From Paraburkholderia solisilvae (GTDB lineage Bacteria; Pseudomonadota; Gammaproteobacteria; Burkholderiales; Burkholderiaceae): a stretch of DNA of 64,000 nt. Location: the NCBI RefSeq assembly GCF_902859875.1, contig NZ_CADIKF010000008.1, positions 98,415 to 162,414 of the forward strand, written 5' to 3'. Below, one piece after another: positions 25,645 through 34,064 of this stretch. Numbering within the stretch: the first letter of the stretch is position 1; each line of letters begins with the position of its first letter. Under the pieces are notes generated by a model. That model did no database searches. It saw nothing but the letters and a program-made list of their open reading frames with translations, and was not told the DNA's origin. Both the position numbers and the translations under genes were made by a program.

Positions 25645-28600
25645 CTACTCCAGCGCCGCCGCCAGCACGCGTGCGACATGCAGCGCCTCGGTCTGCGCTC
25701 CGTCCGCGATCTGATGGCGGCAACTCGTACCGTCCGCGACGATCAACGCGTCGCCGGCTTTTCTGACGGCAGGCAGGAGCGACAGCTCCGCCATCGCCTT
25801 CGATGCGTCGTAGTGCTCGGCTTCGTAGCCGAAACTGCCCGCCATCCCGCAGCACGACGACTCGATCGCCTCGACCTTCAACTCCGGAATCCAGCCGAGC
25901 ACCGTCTGCACCGGCCGCACCGCATCGAATGCTTTCTGATGGCAATGGCCGTGCAGCAGCGCCTTGCCGGTATGCAGCCGCTTGAGCGGCAACTTCAGGC
26001 GCCCGGCGTCATGCTCCCGCACGAGAAATTCCTCGAACAGGAACGACGACTTCGCGAGACGCTCGGCCGCGTCGCCGTATCCGTAACCGAGAAACTCGTC
26101 GCGCAACGACAGCAGGCACGACGGCTCGAGTCCGACAATCGATACGCCGCGCTCCACATACGGCAACAACGCATCCAGCGCGCGGCGCGCTTCCGCCTTC
26201 GCCTCGTCGACGAGACCCGCGGACAGAAACGTTCTGCCGCAACACAGCGGCCGTTCGCCATCCTTCACGTTGAAATGCACGGTGTAGCCCGCCGCTTCGA
26301 GCACACGCTGCGCGGCCCGCGCGTTATCCGGCTCCATGTAGTTATTGAAGGTATCGACAAATAACAGCACTTCTTTAGCGCCTGCTTCAATCTTCACGCG
26401 CGGCTGCGTCGCCGGCAGGAAGGGCTTCGCAAACTGTGGGAAAGAGCGCTGTGCTGCGAGACCGAGCCGCGCCTTCATCCAGCGTGCGAACGGCATCCGT
26501 TCGAGCGAACCGGCGAGCGCGGGCATGCGGCTCGCGTATTGCGCATAGCGCGGCAGATACGCAATCAGCCGCTCGCGCAGCGTCGTGCCGTGACGCGCAT
26601 GCCACGCGGCGCGTGCTTCGATCTTCAGCCGCGCCATATCGACACCGGTCGGACAGTCGCGCTTGCAGCCCTTGCACGACACGCATAGATCGAGCACTTC
26701 CTTGACATCGCTGCTAGCGAGACCCTCGTCGCCGAGTTGGCCTGAGATTGCGAGACGCAGCGTATTCGCGCGCCCGCGCGTGACGTGCTGTTCGTCCTTG
26801 GTGATCCGGTAGCTCGGGCACATCGTGCCCGCGTCGAACTTGCGGCAATGGCCGTTGTTGTTGCACATCTCGACCGCTTTCGCGAGTCCGTTCGCGCGAT
26901 CGCCGCCGGAGCCGCGCGTGCCTTCGTCGCCGGTCAACGGGTCGCGCGTGACATTCCATGCGGACCAGTCGAGCACCGGCTTCCATTCGCGTTCGCGATA
27001 CGACGGCGGAAAGCGGAAATTGCTGGCGTCGTCCATCTTCGGCGGATTGACGATGCGATCCGGGCTCAGCCGGTTCTCCGGATCGAACAGCGCCTTGATA
27101 TCGCGGAATGCCTGGTTGATGCGCGGGCCATACTGCCACGCGACCCATTCGCCGCGGCACAGACCGTCGCCGTGCTCGCCCGAATACGCGCCCTTGTATT
27201 CGCGCACCATCGCGGCGGCTTCTTCAGCAATGGCGCGCATTTTCTGCGCGCCGTCGCGGCGCATATCGAGAATCGGCCGCACGTGCAGCGTACCGACGCT
27301 CGCATGCGCGTACCACGTGCCTTCGGTGCCGTGCTTGTGAAACACGTCGGTCAGGCGGCTCGTGTAGTTCGCGAGATGTTCGAGCGGCACCGCGCAGTCT
27401 TCGATAAACGATATAGGCTTGCCATCGCCCTTCATGCTCATCATGATGTTCAGGCCGGCCTTGCGCACGTCCCACAGCGCTTTCTGCGCGGCGGCGTCCG
27501 GCATTTCGACCACCGAGCCCGGCAGGCCGAGATCGCCCATCAGTTCGACGAGCTGGGCCAGCTTCGCGGTCTGCGTATCTTTGTCAGAACCGGCAAACTC
27601 GACCAGCAGCACGGCCTGCGGCTCGCCGACCAGCGCTTTTTCGACGACCGGGCGGAACGCCGGGTTCGACATCGCGAGATCGATCATCGTACGATCGACC
27701 AGCTCGACCGCGACCGGGCCGAGCTTCACGATGTGCTGCGTCATGTCCATCGCCGCATAGAACGTCGGGAAGTTCACGATGCCGAGCGTCTTGTGCGCAG
27801 GCAACGGCGAAAGCTTCAAGGTCAGCGTGCGGCTGAACGCGAGCGTGCCTTCGGAGCCGACCAGCAGATGCGCGAGGTTCGGTTCGCCATCCGCGGAAAA
27901 CGCCAACGGGCTCTGGCATTCGAACAGATCGAGGTTGTACCCGGCCACCCGCCGCAGCACTTTCGGAATCTGTTCGCGCATCTCGTCGCGTTCACGCTGC
28001 GCGATCTTGCGTACGTCCTCGACCAGCGCGCGCGTGCGCCCATCGGCGGTCATCTTCGACAGCCGGGTAAAACATGCCTCGTGGCCGTCGGCGAGCACCG
28101 CGTCGATCGCCTCGACGTTGTGCACCATGATCCCGTATTCCATCGAGCGCGAGCCGCACGAGTTGTTGCCCGCCATGCCGCCGATCGTGCACTGCGCGCT
28201 AGTCGACACATCCACCGGGAACCACAGCCCGTGCGGCTTCAACCATGCATTCAGATGATCGAGCACGACGCCGGGTTCGACCGTGATGGTGCGTGCGTCA
28301 GGATCGAAGTGCACGATCTGGTTGAGCCACTTGCTGGTATCGATCACCAGCGCTTCGCCGATCGTCTGCCCGCACTGGCTGGTGCCCGCGCCGCGTGCGA
28401 GCACCGGCACCTTGCTGTCGCGCGCGATGTCGAGCGCGAGCGTAAGGTCCGCCTGGTCTTTCGGCACGACCACACCGAGCGGCATGATCTGGTAGATCGA
28501 CGCATCGGTCGCATAGCGGCCGCGCGCCGCGCGCTCGAACAGCACGTCGCCTTTGAGTTCGGCCGCCAGACGCGCGGCGAGCGGCGTGAGCTTCGCACGC

Positions 28601-28665
28601 GCGGCGGCGGGCATCAGATGAATCGGTTGCACCAGGGCTTGAGGGCGGGAATTCAGCATCGGCAT
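25645..28665 (-). CDS. FAD-binding and 4Fe-4S oxidoreductase, D-2-hydroxy-acid dehydrogenase type (YdiJ-like)
   Basis: A giant 1006-residue fusion. Residues about 45-290 are a PCMH-type FAD-binding domain (PVLARGAGTSQCGQ, VDVSTSAQCTIGGMAGNNSC); about 290-560 are the FAD-oxidase C-terminal domain, which sets the substrate. After that comes a ferredoxin-like 4Fe-4S pair (LCVSCKGCKRDCPTG), then a CCG/HdrD-type domain with two cysteine-rich motifs (LCCGRTF and SSCCGMAGSFGY) that pass electrons on. Enzymes of this build oxidise D-lactate, D-2-hydroxyglutarate or related acids, passing electrons to quinone or cytochromes. The frame is open 657 bases upstream of the chosen ATG, but that part overlaps the hydratase gene. 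No strong ribosome-binding site is visible. Confidence 0.87.
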   Translation of the reverse strand: MPMLNSRPQALVQPIHLMPAAARAKLTPLAARLAAELKGDVLFERAARGRYATDASIYQIMPLGVVVPKDQADLTLALDIARDSKVPVLARGAGTSQCGQTIGEALVIDTSKWLNQIVHFDPDARTITVEPGVVLDHLNAWLKPHGLWFPVDVSTSAQCTIGGMAGNNSCGSRSMEYGIMVHNVEAIDAVLADGHEACFTRLSKMTADGRTRALVEDVRKIAQRERDEMREQIPKVLRRVAGYNLDLFECQSPLAFSADGEPNLAHLLVGSEGTLAFSRTLTLKLSPLPAHKTLGIVNFPTFYAAMDMTQHIVKLGPVAVELVDRTMIDLAMSNPAFRPVVEKALVGEPQAVLLVEFAGSDKDTQTAKLAQLVELMGDLGLPGSVVEMPDAAAQKALWDVRKAGLNIMMSMKGDGKPISFIEDCAVPLEHLANYTSRLTDVFHKHGTEGTWYAHASVGTLHVRPILDMRRDGAQKMRAIAEEAAAMVREYKGAYSGEHGDGLCRGEWVAWQYGPRINQAFRDIKALFDPENRLSPDRIVNPPKMDDASNFRFPPSYREREWKPVLDWSAWNVTRDPLTGDEGTRGSGGDRANGLAKAVEMCNNNGHCRKFDAGTMCPSYRITKDEQHVTRGRANTLRLAISGQLGDEGLASSDVKEVLDLCVSCKGCKRDCPTGVDMARLKIEARAAWHARHGTTLRERLIAYLPRYAQYASRMPALAGSLERMPFARWMKARLGLAAQRSFPQFAKPFLPATQPRVKIEAGAKEVLLFVDTFNNYMEPDNARAAQRVLEAAGYTVHFNVKDGERPLCCGRTFLSAGLVDEAKAEARRALDALLPYVERGVSIVGLEPSCLLSLRDEFLGYGYGDAAERLAKSSFLFEEFLVREHDAGRLKLPLKRLHTGKALLHGHCHQKAFDAVRPVQTVLGWIPELKVEAIESSCCGMAGSFGYEAEHYDASKAMAELSLLPAVRKAGDALIVADGTSCRHQIADGAQTEALHVARVLAAALE

Positions 28666-28721
28666 CGCAACGTGTTCAATAGGTGGGCGTTCGCTCGGGC
28701 TGCCGGAGCAGGTGACGTTCG

Positions 28722-29519
28722 TCAGCCCAGCGTGAATTGCACCGGCGGCAAGCCGTCGATCACACCGCGCGCGGCGCCCGGCTCTTCCGGAAACGCCATG
28801 CCGGTGTACGAGCCGGCGGTCAGCACCATACCCGGCTCGAACGTGAGCCCGTGCGACACGCCATGATTGATCAGCCAGCCCAGCAGCCGGCGCGGGTCGC
28901 CGCACGGGTTCGCGGGTGCGCCGTCGAACAGCGGCGCACCGTCGAAGGTGAAACGCGCGGCCGGCGTCACGAACGGGAAGCGGCTGTCGTACGGCACGCC
29001 TTCGCCGACAATCAACGCGCCGTGGTTCTGCAGATCGGCGAGTTGCCACAGTTTGTCGACGTTGGGCCAGCCCGCGTAACGGCTCGTCACCACCTCGATC
29101 GCCGCATGCATCGACTCGATCGCGCCGAGCACCTGCTCGTCCGTATAAGGACCGCCCGCCGGGTCGAAGCGGCGCCCGAGCCTGAACGCGACTTCGAGTT
29201 CGAGACCGGCCTGGTTGAATGCGCTGCGCGGCAGTTCGACGCCGCTGCGATGCACGCAGGCAGCCGGCAGCGGCGAGCCCTGAATCGGCCCGCCGGTCGG
29301 CGACTTCGCGCCGACCTTCCATCCGCCGATCGACTCGCGCATCGCGTCGAGCGTCGCGAACTGCACGGCGTAGGCATCGTCCGCGTTTGCCGGCTGCAGA
29401 TCTTCCGCGAGCGTATCGAGCGGTTTGCGATGTTCGCGCGCGTCGACCAGCACGCGCGCGAGCGCCGTCACCGCATCAGCCGCGGCAGCGGCATGCATCT
29501 GCGGCTCGCGCGCCGTCAT
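28722..29519 (-). CDS. 2-keto-4-pentenoate hydratase-like protein (fumarylacetoacetate hydrolase superfamily)
   Basis: A 265-residue cytoplasmic enzyme, close in length to MhpD-type hydratases (about 270). These add water to 2-oxo-4-enoic acids, or decarboxylate related acids, using a divalent metal. A metal-site pattern is visible in GLELEVAFRLG, together with the conserved IGGWKVGA and GWLINHGVSHG, and the end FTPG/PPVQFTLG that closes the fold. Its start codon overlaps the aminotransferase stop by four bases (ATGA), and the oxidoreductase follows 56 bp later. The real substrate is unknown; the upstream aminotransferase hints that a 2-oxo acid is formed there first. Confidence 0.82.
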   Translation of the reverse strand: MTAREPQMHAAAAADAVTALARVLVDAREHRKPLDTLAEDLQPANADDAYAVQFATLDAMRESIGGWKVGAKSPTGGPIQGSPLPAACVHRSGVELPRSAFNQAGLELEVAFRLGRRFDPAGGPYTDEQVLGAIESMHAAIEVVTSRYAGWPNVDKLWQLADLQNHGALIVGEGVPYDSRFPFVTPAARFTFDGAPLFDGAPANPCGDPRRLLGWLINHGVSHGLTFEPGMVLTAGSYTGMAFPEEPGAARGVIDGLPPVQFTLG

Positions 29520-30736
29520 GCGGCCGCCTTCAGCGAAGGCTTTGCAACGTGGCTCGTCAAATAGTCCATCGCCGCCGCCACGCCGCCCGCCTTGAACGGC
29601 ACGCCGGCGAGCTTGAGGCCCATTTCACAGCCGGAGAGCGTCGCCATCAACGTGAGGTCGTTGCATTCGCCGAGGTGGCCGATGCGGAACATGCGCCCCT
29701 TCACCTTGCCGAGGCCCGTGCCGAGCGACATGTCGAAGTGTTCGTAGATCAGCTTGCGCACCGCATCCGCGTCGACGCCTTCGGGCATGATCACGCCCGT
29801 GAGCACGGGCGAATACACTGCCGGATCCGCGCATTGAATCTCGAGACCCCAGGCGCTGACCGCCGCACGGCACGCAGCCGCGAGCCGCTGATGACGCGCA
29901 AACACATTGTCGAGCCCTTCGCCGAGAATCATCTCGAGCGCTTCGGAGAGCCCGTAAAGCAGGTTCGTGCTCGGCGTGTACGGCCAGTAGCCCTGCTTGT
30001 TCATCTCGACAATCTCGGCCCAGTCCCAGAACGCGCGCGGCAGCTTTGCGCTCGCATGCGCCTTCAGCGCCTTCGGCGATATCGCGTTGAAGCTGATGCC
30101 CGGCGGCAACATCAGGCCCTTCTGCGAGCCCGACACCGTGACGTCGACACCCCATTCGTCATGCCGGTAATCGGCCGACGCGAGTCCCGAAATCGTATCG
30201 ACCATCAGCAGCGCCGGATGGCCCGCCGCATCGATCGCGCGGCGCACCGCGGCGATATCCGACGTGACGCCCGTCGAGGTCTCGTTGTGCACGACGCACA
30301 CCGCCTTGATCACGTGATTCGCATCCGCGCGCAGACGCGTTTCGATCATGTCCGCCTGCACGCCGCGGCGCCAGCCTTCGACGCCCGGCAAGCCCAGAAA
30401 CTCGGGCTTGAGGCCGAGGTTCTCGGCCATCTTCTTCCATAGCGTCGCGAAGTGGCCGGTCTCGTACATCAGCACCGTATCGCCCGGGCTCAGCGTATTG
30501 CACAACGCCGCTTCCCATGCACCCGTACCCGACGCCGGATAGATCACGACCGGCTGCGCCGTCTTGAAGATCTTCCTGATGCCGTCCAGCACCTTCAGCC
30601 CCAGCGCACCGAACTCCGGCCCGCGATGGTCGATGGTCGGATAGCTCATCGCCCGCAGGATGCGGTCGGGCACCGGGCTCGGCCCGGGAATCTGCAAGAA
30701 GTGACGACCGGCCGGATGAAAGTCGAGTTTCAGCAT
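29516..30736 (-). CDS. Class V aminotransferase, serine-glyoxylate type
   Basis: A 406-residue PLP enzyme. The lysine that holds the cofactor is K206 in SGSQKGLMLPPG, and the motif VVHNETSTGVTSDI, shared with serine:glyoxylate aminotransferases, is present. Other landmarks are the N-terminal IPGPSPVPDRILRAM and the PASGTGAWEAAL loop. Relatives act on serine, alanine or 2-aminoethylphosphonate with glyoxylate or pyruvate. It is the first gene of the operon that continues with the hydratase and the FAD/Fe-S enzyme. The ATG at 30736 has AAGGA eight bases upstream. A palindromic operator sits at 30769-30784, between this gene and the divergent GntR regulator. Confidence 0.87.
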   Translation of the reverse strand: MLKLDFHPAGRHFLQIPGPSPVPDRILRAMSYPTIDHRGPEFGALGLKVLDGIRKIFKTAQPVVIYPASGTGAWEAALCNTLSPGDTVLMYETGHFATLWKKMAENLGLKPEFLGLPGVEGWRRGVQADMIETRLRADANHVIKAVCVVHNETSTGVTSDIAAVRRAIDAAGHPALLMVDTISGLASADYRHDEWGVDVTVSGSQKGLMLPPGISFNAISPKALKAHASAKLPRAFWDWAEIVEMNKQGYWPYTPSTNLLYGLSEALEMILGEGLDNVFARHQRLAAACRAAVSAWGLEIQCADPAVYSPVLTGVIMPEGVDADAVRKLIYEHFDMSLGTGLGKVKGRMFRIGHLGECNDLTLMATLSGCEMGLKLAGVPFKAGGVAAAMDYLTSHVAKPSLKAAA

Positions 30737-30768
30737 GTGCGCGTCCTTGTTTATTTGCTTGCAATTGA

Positions 30769-30784
30769 ATTTTGCATGCAAAAT
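30769..30784. promoter_or_regulatory. Palindromic operator, first copy (probably GntR-bound)
   Basis: ATTTTGCATGCAAAAT is a perfect 16-bp palindrome 33 bp upstream of the aminotransferase start. A near copy overlaps the start of the divergent GntR gene. The pairing with the regulator is inferred from position. Confidence 0.65.
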
Positions 30785-30907
30785 ACTCTAGCTCACGGAT
30801 CCCGTCACGGGAAGCGAAATTCGCGTGAATCAGCCAGGTAGAAACCCGCAGTCAGTGTTGCCGCCGGACCTGGGATAAAATTGCCGGCAAGCCCAAATAA
30901 TGAGGTC

Positions 30908-30921
30908 ATTGCATGCAAAAT
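30908..30921. promoter_or_regulatory. Palindromic operator, second copy, overlapping the regulator start codon
   Basis: ATTGCATGCAAAAT contains the perfect 10-bp palindrome TTGCATGCAA and differs from the first copy by one base over this length. The ATG inside it is the probable start codon of the GntR gene, so protein bound here would block its own gene's transcription or early elongation. Confidence 0.6.
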
Positions 30922-31650
30922 GCTGACATGCCGGAGGCCATGCTGCCGCCGTCATTGCCGAAGGTCGAACGGCAGCGTCTGCACGACACCGTGGTCGACC
31001 ATTTGCGCAACTTCATCGTCGAAGGGCTGCTCGCGCCCGGCGTGAAACTCAACGAGCGCAAGCTGTGCGAGACGCTCGGCATTTCACGCACGCCTTTGCG
31101 CGAAGCGTTGAAGGTGCTGGCCGCCGAAGGCCTGATCGATATTTCGCCGAACAAGGGTGCGACGGTTTCGCAGATGAGCGAAGCGGAAATTCGCGAGACA
31201 TTCGAACTGATGAGCGGGCTCGAAGCATTTTCAGGCGAACTCGCCTGCGAGCGCATCACGGCGGTCGAACTCGCGGAAATCAAGGCGCTGCATTACGCGA
31301 TGCTCGCGTGCCGCGCGCAGAACGACCTGTCCGGCTACTACAGCCGCAATCAGAAAATTCACGACAAGATCAACGAAGCGGCGCGCAACTCGGCGCTGCG
31401 GCAAACGTACCTCGCGATCAACCGCCGCTTGCAGGCGCTGCGGTTTCGCTCGAATTTCCAGACGCAGAAGTGGGACAGCGCGATTCGCGATCACGAGGGG
31501 ATGATCGAAGCACTCGAATCGCGCGACGGCAAGAAGATGGGCGCCATTCTGCGCGCGCATCTTTTGTCCAAACGCGACGCGGTGCTCGCGGAGCGGACCA
31601 TGTCGACCATCAAGCCCGCGCCGCGCGACGGCGCGACGGCGGATGACTGA
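30913..31650 (+). CDS. GntR-family regulator with FCD sensor domain
   Basis: A 245-residue regulator. The N-terminal winged helix includes GVKLNERKLCETLGISRTPLREALKVLAAEGLI, the classic GntR DNA-reading segment. The C-terminal FCD domain (about 95-225) is all-helical and has the usual Asp/His metal or acid pocket residues (for example in SRNQKIHDKINEAA). Such proteins sense small carboxylic acids. It is divergent from the aminotransferase operon. The start at 30913 has GAGG seven bases before; it falls inside an operator copy. An alternative start at 30928 would leave that copy in the leader. Confidence 0.9.
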   Translation: MQNADMPEAMLPPSLPKVERQRLHDTVVDHLRNFIVEGLLAPGVKLNERKLCETLGISRTPLREALKVLAAEGLIDISPNKGATVSQMSEAEIRETFELMSGLEAFSGELACERITAVELAEIKALHYAMLACRAQNDLSGYYSRNQKIHDKINEAARNSALRQTYLAINRRLQALRFRSNFQTQKWDSAIRDHEGMIEALESRDGKKMGAILRAHLLSKRDAVLAERTMSTIKPAPRDGATADD

Positions 31651-31662
31651 GACAAACGGCCG

Positions 31663-32184
31663 CTAGTGCTCATCGGCGCCGGCATCCGGTGCGGGGTCCA
31701 CGTCCGCGTTCCGGTTCGCTTCGGGGTCTGTGTCCGCGCCGGTTCCCGCTCGGGCATCAGGTTCGAGGTCCGTACGGTTGCCGCCGTGCACGTCGTGCGC
31801 TCCCGCCTCGGGCACGTCCGGCGAATCGGGCGCGTCGTCCTCTTCATCGACCCACGTGCATCGCAAACCCACGCCTTCTATATGCTCCCACCGCGCGTGC
31901 AGCCGCGGCCCATGCTTGTCCGCACACCTGTCGTCGCCTGATGAGCCAGGCCGGCCCTGCCCGCCCTTGCCTCGCGGATCGTTGGCGGCAATCCAGTCGG
32001 CCTCGGGGATACCCCGGATATCCTTGAACAACGTGCCCGTTTGCTGAGGCAAGCGAAGCGTGTTGCGATCGAAGGACTCCGGCACCTGATCCTTTTTTTC
32101 CGCATCCGATTCCTTTTTGACCGCCAGCATCATTTGAAGCGTGTCGTATGTATCGCTTATTCCATACATGCGGCTGTTTTGCAT
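31663..32184 (-). CDS. Hypothetical protein with a long acidic, low-complexity C-terminus
   Basis: A 173-residue protein that I do not recognise. The first 110 residues look like a normal soluble domain with Lys/Glu-rich helices and the stretch LRLPQQTGTLFKDIRG. The last 60 are rich in Asp, Ala, Pro and Glu (VDEEDDAPDSPDVPEAGA and similar), so probably disordered. No signal peptide or membrane segment is seen. The ATG at 32184 has GGAG at normal spacing; earlier in-frame starts would add a basic stretch without a good site. It is convergent with the GntR gene, with 12 bp between stops. Upstream DNA is AT-rich, which suggests a separate history from the neighbours. Confidence 0.55.
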   Translation of the reverse strand: MQNSRMYGISDTYDTLQMMLAVKKESDAEKKDQVPESFDRNTLRLPQQTGTLFKDIRGIPEADWIAANDPRGKGGQGRPGSSGDDRCADKHGPRLHARWEHIEGVGLRCTWVDEEDDAPDSPDVPEAGAHDVHGGNRTDLEPDARAGTGADTDPEANRNADVDPAPDAGADEH

Positions 32185-32658
32185 TTCTTTTCTCCGCGAG
32201 AAAAATTTTTCTGTCACCCCTGTGACTGAAATTACAGCGCGACTGCTGATTTCAGCGCGCTGCCACGTGGTCTTTTTCATTTTTCGTTTCACCAAAACAG
32301 GTGGTACAAAACGCTTATTCCATTGTGCAATCTGCCTGACACATCGCTAAGGCATCGGTTGGGGAAATGGCTAAAAAATACTGAAGAAGGGGAATACTGA
32401 CGGATTGCCGAACGACAGCAACGCCGTGCAACGAATTGCATTCAGGCAAACAGTCATTTGCCTGATTCGCAGAACGAGTGGTGGCGACAGCCATGCCTGG
32501 AGTTTCATTAAAAAATGATGGCCGGGGGTCATTGACCTGCGGCAGCGAACGCCACGCCGCAGCACGATGCGCCGCGCCTGCTTACAGCATTGGGCACATG
32601 GCTTGCACTATTGAAAGCACAGGCGCGGCGCAGCGTCGGTATTTATTGGGAGGCGACT
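32185..32658. other. AT-rich intergenic region
   Basis: No gene was seen here. The region is clearly more AT-rich than its surroundings (about 32190-32420). It contains AGAAAAATTTTTCT (32199-32212), a perfect palindrome, followed at once by GTCAC...GTGAC inverted arms (32213-32226). These lie in the promoter zone of the minus-strand hypothetical gene and could bind a nucleoid protein or regulator. Confidence 0.45.
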
Positions 32659-32952
32659 ATGAAAAGGATCACCGCGGCACTGGGTGCGCTCGCGCTGCTG
32701 GGCAGCGTGCACGTACTGGCCCAGACGAATTCCGGCAGTGGCAACGTCACCGGAGCCGGTTCAGCGCAGAACGCGACGCCACGCTCCACACAAGGCGTCG
32801 ACCCCGGCAAGGCGGCAGAAGGCATGAATCAGCTGGGCAGCCCGCAAAGCGGCGCGTCGTCGCCGCCGGGCACGCTGATGCAAAAGCGTGAACAGGGCAT
32901 GTCGCAGCAAGGAGAAGGGACGAAGGGGACGAGCGGTTCAGTCAAGCAGTAG
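32659..32952 (+). CDS. Small secreted protein of unknown function
   Basis: A 97-residue protein. A signal peptide (MKRITAALGALALLGSVHVLAQ) is followed by about 75 polar residues rich in Gly, Ser, Gln and Asn, with no cysteine. It is probably a disordered periplasmic or extracellular protein. GGGAGG is five bases before the ATG at 32659, a strong site; the frame is open for 23 codons further upstream but without such a site. A similar small secreted protein lies at 58156-58437. No function was recognised. Confidence 0.7.
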   Translation: MKRITAALGALALLGSVHVLAQTNSGSGNVTGAGSAQNATPRSTQGVDPGKAAEGMNQLGSPQSGASSPPGTLMQKREQGMSQQGEGTKGTSGSVKQ

Positions 32953-33039
32953 ATTCAGCCGCGCGCACGCGCACAGATCACGCGTGCACCACTCGCGTGG
33001 CGATGTGCGCGCGGCATCGACGCTCGATAAATACGCCGC

Positions 33040-33906
33040 TCAGTGCGCGGCGGCAGGCTTCACGAAGCGCAGCGTCATCCGGTCGGATTCGCCGATCGCC
33101 GCATAACGCGCGCGGTCGTTATCGCCATCCGCGTAGGAAGGCGGCAGCGCCCACACACCCTTTGGGTAGTCCTTGGTATCGCGCGGATTGCTGTTTATCT
33201 CGCTGCGGCCAGCCAGTTCGAAGCCGGCCGCGCGTGCGTGTTCGATCACGAAGTCTTCCGTCACGTAGCCGGTCTCGATGGTCTGCTGCAGCGTCGTGCC
33301 GGGATTGGCCCGATGCTCCTCGACGCCGAGCACGCCGCCTGGCTTCAGCGCCGTATAGAACGCCTTCAGGTTGGCGTCCAGATCGCCGTCCTTGATCCAG
33401 TTATGGATGTTGCGGAAGGTCAGCACCATGTCCGCGCTGCCCGGCACACCCACCCCGTCGAAGCGGCCCGCATACAGCGCGCCGACCGTCACGCCGCCAT
33501 AGTTCGCGGGATCCTGCGCGAGTTTCTGCCTGAAGCGGTCGATCATCGGCGCGAGCCGTGGAGCGAGCGCCTTGTCCGGCGTGATGTACGGCGCTTCATA
33601 TAACTTGCCGTGGACGCGCAGATACGGCGCGAGAATCTCGGTGTACCAGCCCGCGCCCGGCGCGATTTCGATCACCGTCTGATGGTCGGTCAATCCGAAG
33701 AAGCGCAGCGTCTGTTCCGGATGACGGTAGACGTCGCGAGCGCGATCGGCATCGCTGCGCTGCGGGCCGGCAACCGCCGCTGCGAGCGATACCGGTTCTT
33801 GTGCGTAAGCCAACGGGAAAGCAGACGGCAGAACCGTCAGGGATGCGCTCGCCGCGAGGGCGAGCGCGATACGTCGAACGGCAAAACGTCGGGAATGAAC
33901 GGTCAT
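33040..33906 (-). CDS. Exported SAM-dependent methyltransferase-like protein
   Basis: A 288-residue protein with a signal peptide (about residues 1-34, cleavage near AYAQ) and a Rossmann-fold methyltransferase domain. Motif I is VIEIAPGAGWYTEIL, where methyltransferases bind S-adenosylmethionine, followed by LTFRNIHNWI and GVEEHRA motifs. Export is odd because S-adenosylmethionine is cytoplasmic; many proteobacteria nevertheless have this family with a signal peptide. What it acts on is unknown. The ATG at 33906 was chosen because it starts the signal peptide. It is the last gene before the ABC transporter operon, 158 bp downstream of the binding protein gene. Confidence 0.75.
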   Translation of the reverse strand: MTVHSRRFAVRRIALALAASASLTVLPSAFPLAYAQEPVSLAAAVAGPQRSDADRARDVYRHPEQTLRFFGLTDHQTVIEIAPGAGWYTEILAPYLRVHGKLYEAPYITPDKALAPRLAPMIDRFRQKLAQDPANYGGVTVGALYAGRFDGVGVPGSADMVLTFRNIHNWIKDGDLDANLKAFYTALKPGGVLGVEEHRANPGTTLQQTIETGYVTEDFVIEHARAAGFELAGRSEINSNPRDTKDYPKGVWALPPSYADGDNDRARYAAIGESDRMTLRFVKPAAAH

Positions 33907-34064
33907 GGGTGAACGCAATGAGATGTGGGTGATCTGCATTATCGCCGCAGACTTCGATGGCGGCTCTGCACATCGCATCCAGCGACCGCTGCGCAGCAGC
34001 CCCCCACAACGAACGTTCAACCGCCGTACATTATTCCCTTTGCGCAAGCGCCACCCATCGGGGC

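Noticed and set aside
26785..28866. Long open frame antisense to the FAD/Fe-S oxidoreductase gene (693 codons)
   Set aside because: Its composition is Arg/His/Ala-rich with no motifs, while the other strand encodes a clear oxidoreductase.
28666..29322. Upstream extension of the FAD/Fe-S oxidoreductase frame
   Set aside because: It overlaps the hydratase gene almost fully, is Arg-rich and adds nothing to the FAD domain, which begins after the ATG at 28665.
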